Positions 1 to 9,186 of a stretch of DNA of 64,000 nucleotides are shown one piece after another. Numbering within the stretch: position 1 is the stretch's first letter; each line of letters opens with the position of its first letter. The position numbers and the translations under genes are program-made. A model generated the notes under the pieces. That model was not told the DNA's origin, searched no databases, and saw only the letters and a list, made by a program, of their open reading frames with translations. Source of the DNA: Nocardia abscessus (GTDB lineage: Bacteria > Actinomycetota > Actinomycetes > Mycobacteriales > Mycobacteriaceae); the NCBI RefSeq assembly GCF_015477775.1, contig NZ_JADLQO010000003.1, forward strand, positions 186,001 to 250,000, given 5' to 3'.

Positions 1-230
1 TATTCCACGCCGATGGCGCGCAGCAGCTCGATCCGCTCGGCCACCGGGGACGCCGACCAAGCGGGAAACGCTTCGCGGGCGGCCGCGACCGCCCGGTCCA
101 CGTCCGCGGCAGACCCGTTGGCGACGGTGCCGCACACCTGCTCGGTCGCCGGGTTCACGACCTCGAAGGACTGCGCCTCGGCCGGATAGACCCAGGCGCC
201 GCCGATGTAGAACTTGGAATACTCGCGCAT
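1..230 (-). CDS. aldehyde dehydrogenase, N-terminal part (cut by window edge)
   Basis: Reading leftward from the ATG at 230, about 76 codons remain. The protein starts MREYSKFYIGGAW and runs through the typical NAD(P)-aldehyde dehydrogenase N-terminus, with VVNPATEQVCGTV and VDRAVAAAREAF, the first strands of the Rossmann-type cofactor domain. The catalytic Cys and Glu lie outside the window. The start is 2 bp after the stop of the ThDP enzyme gene, so it is the last visible gene of the 8674-1 operon. By context it would oxidise the aldehyde released by the preceding C-C lyase to a carboxylate; that role is inference. Confidence 0.9.
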   Translation of the reverse strand, partial: MREYSKFYIGGAWVYPAEAQSFEVVNPATEQVCGTVANGSAADVDRAVAAAREAFPAWSASPVAERIELLRAIGVE

Positions 231-232
231 GA

Positions 233-1939
233 CTACTGTGTCCCTTCCGCGTACCAGGTGCGGAACTCGTCGTAACTTGGCATCTCCTCGGAGTTGGCCT
301 TCGGGTCGACGGCCACGTGGATGACGCCCGGTCTGCCGCTGGCGTACGCGCGTTTGACGGCGGGGGCGATGTCCTCGTCGCGGTCGACGTATTCGCCGTA
401 GCAGCCGAAGCCCTCGGCGACCTTGTCCAGGCGGGTGTCGGTGCTCCAGTGCGTGCCGGTCTCCAGCGAGCCGGGCCCGAACAGGCCCTTGTAGACGCCG
501 ACTTCGAGGCCCCAGGCGTAGTCGACGGCCACCACGCAGACCAGCGGCAGGTTCAGCCGCGCCGCGGTCTCCAACTCGCCGATGTGGAACAGGAACGACG
601 AATCGCCGGTGACCAGCATGACCGGCCGCTTCCTGCCCTCGGCCACCGAGGCGCCGACGGCGTACGGCAGCCCGGTGCCGAGGTGGCCGAAGTTCTGGTT
701 CCAGATCACGTCGTGCGGCTTGGCCTGCGAGTAGGTCCAGCCGAAGATCGTGGTGGCTCCGCCGTCGCGGACCATGATGCCGTCGGAGGGGAACACCTTG
801 GTCGCCTCGACGATCAGCCGCGCGGGGTGCACCGGAGACCGGCCCGACGGCGCCGTTTCGGACAGTTCGGCCAGGCGGGCGGCGTCCTGCTCGATCCAGC
901 TCGCCAGCTCGGGCGACGGCGTGCGCGGCGTGTCCTTCAGCGCGTCGACCAGCTGCGGGACGATCGCGCGCAGGTCGCCGACGAGCGGGACGTCGATCGG
1001 GCGGTTGACTCCGATCGCCTCCGGATTCTGTTCCACCAGAACCCATTTGCGGTTCGCCTCGCCCGCCACCCAGTGCCGCCCGACCCCGTAGTGGACGGGC
1101 TCACCGAGTTCGGTGCCGATAGCCAGGCACAGATCCGATTTCACCACCGCGTCGATGGACGACGGTGAGAAGCCGTAGGCGAAGGTGCGGTCCTCGAGTC
1201 CCTCGATATACGAAGTGCCGCCCGAGGTCTGGATGACCGGGCAGGCCATCAGTTCGGCGAGCGCGCGCACCGACTCCCCGGCGCGCGCGGTGTGCACGCC
1301 GTGCCCGACCAGCAGTACCGGCTGTCGCGCCGCGCGGATCAGTCGCGCGGCCTCCTTGATCCGGTCCTGGCCCGCGGTCTGTCCGACCAGGCGATACCGG
1401 CTGGGCGGCAATGGTTCCGGTACGTCGAGTTCCTCTTGGATGATGTGCTTGGGCCACTCGATGTAGACCGGTCCGGGGGTTCCGGTGAGCGCCCGGCGCA
1501 AACCCTCGCGAATGATCTCGTCGGTCTGGTCGGCGTATTCGATGCTGGCGCTGTACTTCACCGACGGCGCGAAGAGTTCGGCCTGCTTGACGAACTGGAT
1601 CCGCCCGCGCCGCACCCGCTGCTCGGTGATCCGGGCGCGCTGCCCGCCGAGGAAGATCACCGGCGAGTTCTCGACCTTCGCGCACATCATCGCGCCTGCC
1701 AGGTTGGCGACACCGGGGCCGAGTGTGCCGATGCAGACCGCGGCCTTGCCGGTCATCCGCGACACGGCCTCGGCCATGAATCCGGCCGACTCCTCGTGAT
1801 GCGGTGCGACGACGTTCCAGCCGCGTTCCTCGGCGAGGTGGAACATGTGCACGAAATTCGGATCGGGAATGCCGAATATCGTGTTGATGCCCTCGGCTTC
1901 GAAGAGCTGAAGGATACGTTCGTAGACCTTAACGGGCAT
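233..1939 (-). CDS. thiamine-diphosphate-dependent enzyme of the acetolactate synthase/decarboxylase family
   Basis: The 568-residue protein has the three-domain layout of ThDP enzymes (Pyr, middle, PP), the usual length for acetolactate synthase relatives. HHEESAGFMAEA near residues 47-58 carries the activating Glu. GTLGPGVANLAGA follows in the Pyr domain. The PP domain has GDSSFLFHIGEL, but the ThDP/Mg motif is altered: GDS instead of GDG, and VDYAWG where the family usually has an Asn pair. A biosynthetic acetolactate synthase is therefore unlikely; a catabolic C-C lyase acting on a diketone or 2-oxo acid fits better. AGGA precedes the ATG by a few bases. The gene overlaps the SDR upstream by 11 bp and is followed at once by an aldehyde dehydrogenase. 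Substrate unknown. Confidence 0.9.
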   Translation of the reverse strand: MPVKVYERILQLFEAEGINTIFGIPDPNFVHMFHLAEERGWNVVAPHHEESAGFMAEAVSRMTGKAAVCIGTLGPGVANLAGAMMCAKVENSPVIFLGGQRARITEQRVRRGRIQFVKQAELFAPSVKYSASIEYADQTDEIIREGLRRALTGTPGPVYIEWPKHIIQEELDVPEPLPPSRYRLVGQTAGQDRIKEAARLIRAARQPVLLVGHGVHTARAGESVRALAELMACPVIQTSGGTSYIEGLEDRTFAYGFSPSSIDAVVKSDLCLAIGTELGEPVHYGVGRHWVAGEANRKWVLVEQNPEAIGVNRPIDVPLVGDLRAIVPQLVDALKDTPRTPSPELASWIEQDAARLAELSETAPSGRSPVHPARLIVEATKVFPSDGIMVRDGGATTIFGWTYSQAKPHDVIWNQNFGHLGTGLPYAVGASVAEGRKRPVMLVTGDSSFLFHIGELETAARLNLPLVCVVAVDYAWGLEVGVYKGLFGPGSLETGTHWSTDTRLDKVAEGFGCYGEYVDRDEDIAPAVKRAYASGRPGVIHVAVDPKANSEEMPSYDEFRTWYAEGTQ

Positions 1940-2855
1940 GCTGTCCTGCCTCCGTGGCTAGCTCGAAACTCTTCCTGATGTGATCGCTGTGCCCCGCGGG
2001 GACGGCAGGCAGAATCCAAGAGCCGGTCGTATCGCGAATGGCGTCGATCTGCTCGCCGATCTCTTCGACCGTCCACGAGGGGCGGTAGACCCCCGGGGTC
2101 TCGGCGATATAGGCCCGCGCCACGCGCCCGGCGACCGACACCAGCATCTCGCCGGTGATCGAGCAGGACTCGTGGGCGAGCCAGCCGACGGTCGGCGCCG
2201 TCAGTTCCGGCCCCATGGGCGGGTAGGACGAGGTGTCCAGTCCGTCGGCCAGCCTCGTCACCGCGGCGGGCACGATGACGTTGCCCAGGATGCCGAATTC
2301 GGCTCCCTCCAGGGCGATCACGTTCGACAGGCCGATCATGCCCGCCTTCGACACGGCGTAGTTGGCTACGCCCTTGTTGCCGTACAGTCCGCCGATCGAC
2401 GAGGTGAGCACCACGCGGCCGTAGCCGGCGTCGGCCATGACCGGGAAGGCGGGCCGGACGACGTGGAAGGCGCCGCGCAGGTGCACGTCGAGCACCGCGT
2501 CGAAATCCTCGTAGCTCAGCTCCCGCAGCGAACCGTATCGGACGTTGCCCGCGTTGTGCACGAGGATGTCCAGGCGGCCGTAATGGTCGAGCGCCGCGTC
2601 GATGATCGCGCGCCCGCCCTCGGCCGTGGCCACCGACTCGGTGCAGACGACGGCGGCGCCGCCCGCCGCCTCGATCTCGGCGACCACCTCCGCGGCCGGG
2701 TCCGCCTCGACGCTGTCGCCGCGCACGCTGCTGCCGAGGTCGTTGACGACCACCTTGGCGCCCTTCGAGGCGAGCAGTAGGGCGTATGCGCGGCCCAACC
2801 CCCGCCCGGCGCCGGTGATCACGGCTACGCGATCATCGAATCTGAGTTCTCGCAA
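1929..2855 (-). CDS. short-chain dehydrogenase of the MFE-2/HSD17B4-like type
   Basis: Classical SDR with TGAGRGLG at residues 14-21, HNAGN near 100-103, a catalytic Ser near 152-153 and Tyr166/Lys170 (YAVSK). Its length, about 308 residues with a tail of about 60 after the core, and its opening RFDDRVAVITGAG resemble the dehydrogenase part of multifunctional enzyme type 2, so it probably oxidises a hydroxyacyl-CoA or cyclic alcohol with NAD(P). I chose the TTG at 2855 because AGAGGA lies 9 bases ahead; a GTG at 2873 is possible but has no visible ribosome site. It lies between the Baeyer-Villiger gene and the ThDP enzyme in the left operon. Confidence 0.88.
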   Translation of the reverse strand: MRELRFDDRVAVITGAGRGLGRAYALLLASKGAKVVVNDLGSSVRGDSVEADPAAEVVAEIEAAGGAAVVCTESVATAEGGRAIIDAALDHYGRLDILVHNAGNVRYGSLRELSYEDFDAVLDVHLRGAFHVVRPAFPVMADAGYGRVVLTSSIGGLYGNKGVANYAVSKAGMIGLSNVIALEGAEFGILGNVIVPAAVTRLADGLDTSSYPPMGPELTAPTVGWLAHESCSITGEMLVSVAGRVARAYIAETPGVYRPSWTVEEIGEQIDAIRDTTGSWILPAVPAGHSDHIRKSFELATEAGQHAR

Positions 2856-2900
2856 GGTGGTCGGTCCTCTCACTGGTGCGTCGCGGTGATCGGGGACTGG

Positions 2901-4730
2901 TCAGGCACCCAGGACGAGACCCGTCAACCGGCCTTCTTCGCGCCAGCTCCGCAGCAGATCCTCGAGCACGTAGAAGCCGCCCCAGAAGGGATCACCGAGG
3001 AACGACCGCCCGTTCGGTTCGCCCTCGCTGTTGTAGTAGCCCGGGGTGCATTCGCGGACGAAGTTGCTGTTGTCGAACGAATTCGCCCGGATGGTCGCGA
3101 TCCACGCCTCCTCGGCCTCCGCGCTGGGTTCCACCGTGGTGGCGCCCCGGGCCGAGGCCTGCTGGATGATGTAGGCGATGTGATCGGCCTGCTGCTCGAA
3201 CATCCGAGTGGTGGACGCGGTCACCCCGCCCTGGACGAATCCGGTGGCGAAGTGGTTCGGGAAGCCGTGCGACATGATCCCGTGCAAAGTACGGAAGCCC
3301 TCGTTCCAGTGCTCGTACAGCGACCGGCCGCCCCGCCCGGCGAACGGCTGGATGGCGAGCCTGCGGTCGATGTCGCTGCTGATCTCGAAGCCGCTGGCGA
3401 AGACGATGCAGTCGACTTCGTATTCGACACCGTGCGCGACGATGCCCTTTTCCGTGATGCGCTCTACCCCTTTGGTGTCCGAGACATCGATGAGCGTGAC
3501 GTTCGGGCGGTTGAAGGCCTGCAGATAGTTGTCGCTGAAGCCCGGCCGTTTGCACAGGTGCCGGTAGTACGGCTTGAGCGCCTCGGCCGTCGCCTTGTCC
3601 GCCACGATCTGGTCGACCCGGCGGCGCACCCGCTCCATCGCGCGGTAGTCCTCGGCCTCCTTGAGTTCCATGACCTTCATGGGATTCGTCGCCAGTTCGG
3701 CCCAGCCGCCGGTGGCGTCCAGGTGGGCGGCCACATTGCGGGCGACCTCGGTCCAGCCGTCGCAGATCAGATCCGGCTCCCCGGGGGAGTAGAACGCGTA
3801 GGCGGCGTTGTGGAAGTTGCGCTGCCGCTCCTCCCGCCAGCCCGGCCGCAGCGACTGCACCCATTCCGGATCGGTCGCCGTGTTGCCGCGCTCGAAGATG
3901 TAGGACGGCGTGCGCTGGAACACATACAGGTGTTCGGCGCCTTCGGCCAGATGCGGGATCGTCCCGATGCCGCTGGCGCCGGTGCCGATGATGGCCACCT
4001 TCTTGTCGCCGAGCTTGTCCAGCCCGCCCTTCAGCGTGCCGCCGGTGTACTCGTAGTCCCAGCGCGCCGTGTGGAAAGTGTGGCCCTCGAACCGCGTGAT
4101 GCCGGGGATGCCGGGCAGCTTCGGCCGGTTGTACGGCCCCTGGCACATCACGATGAACCGGGCGCGGATGTCGTCGCCCCGGTTGGTCGCGATCCGCCAC
4201 CGTTCGATCCGCTCGTCCCATTCCAGCGAGCGGATCAGCGTGTGGAAGACCGCCTTCTCATACAGGCCGAAGTGCTTGCCGATGCGCTGGGCGTGTTCGT
4301 AGCACTCGTCGCCGAAGGAGAACTTCTCCTTCGGCATGTAGCCGGTCTCTTCGAGCAGCGGCAGGTAGCAGTAGCTGTCCGAGTCGACCTGGATGCCGGG
4401 GTAGCGATTCCAGTACCACACCCCGCCGAAGTCGCCGCCCAATTCGATGATGCGGAAATCGTCCACGCCGGCCTGCTGCAACCGGTGCGCGGTGATGAGA
4501 CCCGCGAAACCGCCGCCGAGGATCGCCACCTCGATCTCGTCGGTCATCGCGGCGCGCGGCTCGACCGGCGTGTACGGATCTTCCTCGTAGTAGTCCGCGA
4601 ATTCGCCCTCGGTCAGCAGGTACTGTTTCTGTCCCTCGGGACGCAGGCGCTTGTCACGTTCGGCGAGATATCTCGCGCGGAGGGCATCCCGATCGACATC
4701 GGGCGTAACCGTGGGCTTGCACTCTTGCAT
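2901..4730 (-). CDS. Baeyer-Villiger-type FAD monooxygenase
   Basis: The 609-residue flavoprotein has an FAD motif GGGFAGL at residues 72-78, the Baeyer-Villiger fingerprint FEGHTFHTARWD at 214-225, and an NADPH motif GTGASG at 249-254. About 60 residues precede the FAD domain, as in the longer phenylacetone/steroid-monooxygenase-like group. The family inserts one O atom from O2 next to a ketone, giving an ester or lactone, using NADPH. AGGAA sits 5 bases before the ATG. Its neighbours, a Rieske oxygenase and two SDRs, suggest hydroxylation, oxidation to ketone and oxygen insertion in one route. The substrate cannot be read from sequence. Confidence 0.92.
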   Translation of the reverse strand: MQECKPTVTPDVDRDALRARYLAERDKRLRPEGQKQYLLTEGEFADYYEEDPYTPVEPRAAMTDEIEVAILGGGFAGLITAHRLQQAGVDDFRIIELGGDFGGVWYWNRYPGIQVDSDSYCYLPLLEETGYMPKEKFSFGDECYEHAQRIGKHFGLYEKAVFHTLIRSLEWDERIERWRIATNRGDDIRARFIVMCQGPYNRPKLPGIPGITRFEGHTFHTARWDYEYTGGTLKGGLDKLGDKKVAIIGTGASGIGTIPHLAEGAEHLYVFQRTPSYIFERGNTATDPEWVQSLRPGWREERQRNFHNAAYAFYSPGEPDLICDGWTEVARNVAAHLDATGGWAELATNPMKVMELKEAEDYRAMERVRRRVDQIVADKATAEALKPYYRHLCKRPGFSDNYLQAFNRPNVTLIDVSDTKGVERITEKGIVAHGVEYEVDCIVFASGFEISSDIDRRLAIQPFAGRGGRSLYEHWNEGFRTLHGIMSHGFPNHFATGFVQGGVTASTTRMFEQQADHIAYIIQQASARGATTVEPSAEAEEAWIATIRANSFDNSNFVRECTPGYYNSEGEPNGRSFLGDPFWGGFYVLEDLLRSWREEGRLTGLVLGA

Positions 4731-4788
4731 TCGAATTCCTGGATCTCTAACTCGGGTCGTCGAGGGTGGACCGGCAGGCCCCGCCCGT

Positions 4789-6165
4789 TCAGGTCAGATC
4801 GCGCGGCGCGCCGGTTCCCATGTACGCGGCGAGGTTGTGGTGCAGATTCACCACGCTGCGTTCGCGATACGGGTTGGGTTTCGGGCCGGAGAAGCCTCGG
4901 CTCTTCATGCCCTGCTGGACAGCGGCCATATTGGCGAAGTCCTGCGGTAGGACGGTCCGCCACCCGGGATCGCCGACGGGGGTGTACTCCCACTCGGTTC
5001 GCGGCTCCTCGCCGGGTGGGAAGAGTTCGAACACGGCGGCCTCGAAGATGCACATGTCCGGGTCGTAGCCGTAGGGCCGGAACCGGTAGCACAACATGTT
5101 GTTCAGTGCGTGGCCGATCTGGCAGTTGGGGAAGATCTGCCACGCGGTACCGGCCCGGGCGACGATGTCGGGGTCGACCTTCGGCCAGACCACGCCGCGC
5201 GCCTCGTCCTCCGACCGGGCGGTGTCGAGCCAGTAGCGCAGCACTTCGTTGGCCGGAGTGCCCTCGGGCAGTTCGTCGACCAGCCGGTTGGCGACGTCGA
5301 CCAGCGTGCGCGTGGTGTTGGTATTGGCGTTCTCCCAGGTGAAGTTCTGGAGCGTGGCGGTGGAGACGCGCGCGTCGGGACCGCTGCCGACGCGCACCTT
5401 GGCCTGGTTCTCCTCCATGCCCTTGGGTGCGTCGTAGCCGATGTTGCTGTGTTTGCCCTGCGCCCGCGACCATCCGAGGAAAGTGCCGAAGTTCATGAAC
5501 TCCGGATGGGTGTAGGGCACGTGGTAGGTCTCCATGAACGCCTCGAAGGCGACCTTCCAGTTGCAGTCGAAAGTCAGCCACCGCCGCCAGCGATAGCGCA
5601 TGTTCTCCAGTTCGAAGTGTTCGAGCAGGCCGGCCGCGGGCTCGAGGTACTCCCGGAGCGGTTCTGCGTCGGGGTCCATGTTGATCCAGATCCAGCCACC
5701 CCAGGTGTCGACCTTGACGTGGTTCAGTCCGTCGTTGCGTTCGGTGAGCCCGCAGACCCAGTCCTCGCGCTCGGCCGCGAAGGTATTGCGGCCCTCCAGG
5801 TCGTAGCGCCACCCGTGGAAACCGCAGACGAACCGTTTGCGGCTGCCCCGGGCGTCGTGCGCGCCGTCCGGTGTATCGATCAGTGTGCGGCCGCGATGCG
5901 CGCACACGTTGTGGTAAGCCCGGATGGTGTCCGGTGCGGTGCGCACCACGATGATCGAGTCGTCGAGGATCTCGTAGGTGAGGAAGTCGCCGACTCGGGG
6001 AATCTCCTCGACGCGTTCGACCTGCTGCCACACCTTGGCCCAGAGCTTGTCGCCCTCGGCGCGTGCGTATTCCTCGGAGATGTACGCCTCGACGCCGATC
6101 GTCATCGGCGCCGACAACGGTTCGTTGGTAGCGGAATCCGTTGTCTCGGTCGTCGTTTCGCTCAT
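4789..6165 (-). CDS. Rieske non-heme iron oxygenase, alpha subunit
   Basis: The 458-residue protein has a Rieske [2Fe-2S] centre with Cys88, His90, Cys114 and His117, followed by the catalytic iron site region FMETYHVPYTHPEF with His215 and His220. The spacing of 23 residues between the two Rieske halves is longer than the usual 16-17 because of a DGAHDARGSRK insertion. The family uses O2 and electrons from a reductase or ferredoxin to hydroxylate aromatic or alicyclic compounds. No beta subunit and no reductase gene lies beside it; the only free plant-type ferredoxin in the window is at 26166. AGGAG is 7 bases before the ATG. Confidence 0.93.
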   Translation of the reverse strand: MSETTTETTDSATNEPLSAPMTIGVEAYISEEYARAEGDKLWAKVWQQVERVEEIPRVGDFLTYEILDDSIIVVRTAPDTIRAYHNVCAHRGRTLIDTPDGAHDARGSRKRFVCGFHGWRYDLEGRNTFAAEREDWVCGLTERNDGLNHVKVDTWGGWIWINMDPDAEPLREYLEPAAGLLEHFELENMRYRWRRWLTFDCNWKVAFEAFMETYHVPYTHPEFMNFGTFLGWSRAQGKHSNIGYDAPKGMEENQAKVRVGSGPDARVSTATLQNFTWENANTNTTRTLVDVANRLVDELPEGTPANEVLRYWLDTARSEDEARGVVWPKVDPDIVARAGTAWQIFPNCQIGHALNNMLCYRFRPYGYDPDMCIFEAAVFELFPPGEEPRTEWEYTPVGDPGWRTVLPQDFANMAAVQQGMKSRGFSGPKPNPYRERSVVNLHHNLAAYMGTGAPRDLT

Positions 6166-6195
6166 GACATGCTCCTGGTCACAACTTTGGGTGCG

Positions 6196-7056
6196 TCAGC
6201 GGGTGATCGATGCGCGGAAGTTCTCGTCCTTGAGGAACAGCGAGGTGTGGTCCTCGCCGAGATGGGTCCACCTGAGGTTCAGGCCGCCGTCCACGAGCAG
6301 GGTCTGGCCGGTGACGTAGGTCGACAGATCCGACAGCAGGAACAGGATCGGTCCCGCCTGTTCCTCCGGGCGCCCGCGTCTGCCCATGGCGATGGCGCGG
6401 CGGTCGCGCTGGGGATCGTTGTCGACGTAGGTGCCGGAGGCAGGCGTCTCGGTGACACCCGGCGCGATGGCGTTCACCCGGATGCCGTCCTGGGCCAGTT
6501 CCACCGCCAGGGTTCTGGTCGCGGCCACCAGCGCCGCTTTCGCGGTGCCGTAGGCGATGTGGAACGGTGCGGTGTTCATGCCGCTGATCGAGGAGATCGA
6601 CACCAGGGAACCGGGCCTGCCTTGCGACTTCAGCTCGGCGGCCACCGCCTGGCTCATGAAGAACATCGTCTCCAGGTTCTGCGCGAACAACGCGCGCCAG
6701 TCCTCCCTGGTCACCCGGGTAGCGGGCATCCAGGTGCGGACCGCGGCGCCGCCTGCCACGTTGACCAGCCCGTGCAGCTCACCGGGCGCCGCGCGGACGT
6801 GCTCGAGTACGGCCGCGACACCCTCCTCGGTACCGACGTCGGCCGCGACGGACACCACGGAAAGACCTTCCGCGGCAAGCGGTTCGACATGTTCGGCGAG
6901 GTTCTCCTCAGAGCGGCTCACCCCGATCACGGTGGCCCCCGCCCTGGCGATCAGGCGCGTCACCGCGGTGCCGATACCGCCACCGCCCGCGCCGGCGACG
7001 ATGACGACGCGTCCGGTCAGTCCGAAGAAGTCGTGTGCGAGCCCGTCGTCGGTCAT
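6196..7056 (-). CDS. short-chain dehydrogenase/reductase
   Basis: SDR of 286 residues with an NAD(P) loop AGAGGGGIG, a VNVAGG segment in the NNAG position, a catalytic Ser in SISSISG, YGTAK for Tyr/Lys, and the usual TGQTLLVDGGL near the C-terminus. The ATG at 7056 is 7 bases after the stop of the propeller gene and is preferred over an upstream start that would overlap it. As the gene just before the Rieske oxygenase it could oxidise a cis-diol or alcohol made by that enzyme; this is inference from order only. Confidence 0.9.
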   Translation of the reverse strand: MTDDGLAHDFFGLTGRVVIVAGAGGGGIGTAVTRLIARAGATVIGVSRSEENLAEHVEPLAAEGLSVVSVAADVGTEEGVAAVLEHVRAAPGELHGLVNVAGGAAVRTWMPATRVTREDWRALFAQNLETMFFMSQAVAAELKSQGRPGSLVSISSISGMNTAPFHIAYGTAKAALVAATRTLAVELAQDGIRVNAIAPGVTETPASGTYVDNDPQRDRRAIAMGRRGRPEEQAGPILFLLSDLSTYVTGQTLLVDGGLNLRWTHLGEDHTSLFLKDENFRASITR

Positions 7057-7063
7057 CGTCGGA

Positions 7064-8674
7064 TCAGGCCTTCCCGCGCAGTGCGAGCACACTGCCCTCG
7101 GCGTCGGCGGACAGGTAGACCGTGCCGTCCGGTCCGGCGGCGATGCCCGCGAACGGGCCCATGGGTCCGGAGAACGGCGGAGTGCCGCGCAGCGGTTTGG
7201 CGACCACCCCGGGCGGCGCGCCGACCGGAAGGTTCGCGGCGAGCGTCTGCCGGGCCTTGGTCTCGAGATCGAAGCCGATCAATGCTTTGAGGCCGACGTC
7301 GAGAATGAGCAATTGCTTGCCGCGCACCAGGATTCCCTGCGGCGTCTCCAGTCCGTCCACCACGGTGTCGGCTCCGCCGCCGCTGATCGAGACGATCCGC
7401 CCGGCCCCGGACTCGGAGACCAGGGTAGTGCCGTCCGGGCCGAATGCCACACCCATCGGGGCGTTGAGCCCGGAGGCCAGCGCGTCGACCTGCCCGGACC
7501 GGATCGAAAGCACACGGCCCGCGCCGAGTTCCGCGGCCACGATCGTCCCGTCGGCGGTTGCCGCCACCCCGTAGAGCTGATCGAACCCGTCGGCCACGAC
7601 CTCGGGCTCTCCGTCCGTGCCCGGTCGGTAGTATGAGATCTGTCCGGTGGAGGTGGCGCACAGGAACTCGCCGGGCCCGACCGCGCTGACGCCGCGCACG
7701 TAGCCGGGGTTGCCCGCGCTGAAAAGCGATGCGACCGTGTGCAATGCGCCGTCACGCAGAACGTAGAAGAAGGTGCCGTCGGCGACGTAGAGATCGCCGT
7801 CGTGGCCGACGGTCAGATCCAGCGGCCACAGCAGCCCGCCTTCCAGAACGGACCTGGTCTGTCCGCCGGTGAGAATCTCGGTGATCTCGCCGGAGAAGTT
7901 CGAGACGAACAGCCGGTTGCCGACGAAGGTGCAGTTGTCCAGGCCCGGGTCCAGCCTCGCCAGCACCTGACGGTCACCGGTGCGCGGATCGATCCGCAGC
8001 ACCTCACCGGTCTGCACCTGGGTGGAGACGAGGAAGCCCGCGGAGTCGAACTTGACCGAGTCGGGCACGCCGAGATCACCCACGACTCGTTCGGGCGCAC
8101 CGCCGTCGGGATCGATCCGCCAGATGTCGTTGGTACCCATCACCGGGTAGTAGAGGAGACCGTCTGGGCCGACCTCCATGGCGTTGGGCATCGGCAGGTT
8201 GTCCTGCAGAACGCGCGGCGCGCTGCCGTCCAGCGGCAGTTCCATCAGGCGACCGCCGATCCGGCATTCGTTGACGAACAACCGGCCGTTGTACACGGTG
8301 ATGCCGTTGGCGCCGGGCAGATCGTCGCGGATCACCCGGGTGCTGCCGTCGGTGCCGCGCATGCTGACGCGTGCGTCCATGTACTCGGTGGCGATGAGAT
8401 TGCCCTCGGGATCGAAGGCGAGGTCGTCGGGGGCGACGATGTCGCTGCCCTTGGCGCTGACGGTCTCGAGGCCGCCGGTGGCGACGTCGAGTGCGCTGAT
8501 CTGGCTGCCGGCCACCTGGGCCACGTAGATTCGCCCGTCGGTACCCGTGCGTAGACCGTTCGCACCGAACAGTCGGCTCGGTGGGGTGAGCTGTCGGATG
8601 CTCCACCCCTCGGCGAGGGTTATCGGTGTGGTGGTGCGGTAGCGCGCCCCTCGAGTCAAGGCGGGGCCTCCCAT
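7064..8674 (-). CDS. SMP-30/gluconolactonase-like beta-propeller protein
   Basis: About 536 residues made largely of repeated propeller blades, with many GPDGLLYYPV, GHDGDLYVADG and AADGTIVAAELG units, as in the SMP-30/gluconolactonase/NHL group. Such proteins often hydrolyse lactones, which would suit an operon that also encodes a Baeyer-Villiger enzyme; the metal ligands could not be assigned by eye. No signal peptide is evident. The ATG at 8674 has no ribosome site; a TTG at 8659 with GGAGG 8 bases ahead is an equally good start. It is the first gene of the left operon, and the palindromic box at 8781-8813 lies just upstream. Confidence 0.85.
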   Translation of the reverse strand: MGGPALTRGARYRTTTPITLAEGWSIRQLTPPSRLFGANGLRTGTDGRIYVAQVAGSQISALDVATGGLETVSAKGSDIVAPDDLAFDPEGNLIATEYMDARVSMRGTDGSTRVIRDDLPGANGITVYNGRLFVNECRIGGRLMELPLDGSAPRVLQDNLPMPNAMEVGPDGLLYYPVMGTNDIWRIDPDGGAPERVVGDLGVPDSVKFDSAGFLVSTQVQTGEVLRIDPRTGDRQVLARLDPGLDNCTFVGNRLFVSNFSGEITEILTGGQTRSVLEGGLLWPLDLTVGHDGDLYVADGTFFYVLRDGALHTVASLFSAGNPGYVRGVSAVGPGEFLCATSTGQISYYRPGTDGEPEVVADGFDQLYGVAATADGTIVAAELGAGRVLSIRSGQVDALASGLNAPMGVAFGPDGTTLVSESGAGRIVSISGGGADTVVDGLETPQGILVRGKQLLILDVGLKALIGFDLETKARQTLAANLPVGAPPGVVAKPLRGTPPFSGPMGPFAGIAAGPDGTVYLSADAEGSVLALRGKA

Positions 8675-9186
8675 GCGATGAGAAAGTCGATGTTCGAGAT
8701 GCGGCACAGCCCCGGCCCGGCGGCCCGGGGCGACGGGATCCGGCCTCCGTATGCGGCAGGCCGATGTGTCGTGGGCCACGCTACTTCAATCCTCGTAAGG
8801 ATAGCAATACTTGACCTGTTGGCTAACGGTGAGTAGGTTCTGATCGCTGGTGGACGAAGCGCTGGGCGCCACTCGGGGCGGTGCCCCGGGCGGTGGGCTT
8901 TGCGATCGGCAAGTATTCGATATCAAGTCCAATAGCGCTGCGTCGCAACAATTTCCGAAAAATTCTCGCGTTTGCTTGCGAGTTCGGCACTGCGGAGGGT
9001 TCTGTGCGGACGGCTGGAACCCATGTGTCGCCTGGCGCGGCGCTCACCCGCTGATGGACAATCCGATTTCACACTTTGAAAACCGCATTATCGTACGCTG
9101 TTCTCGCTCGGCGGAGCAACGCGTAATCGAAACGCGTCTGCTTTGTGCGGGCGTGTGACGTGCGGAGATGCGGCGGCTCGACGGAC
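8675..9186. other. intergenic region with the left operon promoter
   Basis: About 510 bases between the propeller gene and the end of the GntR gene. It holds the palindromic box at 8781-8813. The stretch 8890-9130 is lower in GC than its surroundings. I found no credible gene in it. Confidence 0.6.
8781..8813. promoter_or_regulatory. operator copy 1 of the ATCCT-N4-AGGAT family
   Basis: Core palindrome ATCCT-CGTA-AGGAT at 8789-8802. Read on the minus strand, 30 of 33 bases match the box at 10072-10104. It lies about 110 bases before the propeller gene start and so probably controls the operon 8674-1. The binding protein is likely the neighbouring GntR/FCD regulator (inference). Confidence 0.75.

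Noticed and set aside
2886..5342. 818-codon open frame on the plus strand
   Set aside because: It lies antisense to the Baeyer-Villiger and Rieske genes, whose motifs are complete. Its product is low-complexity Arg/Gly/Pro/Val sequence without any family pattern, a typical high-GC shadow.
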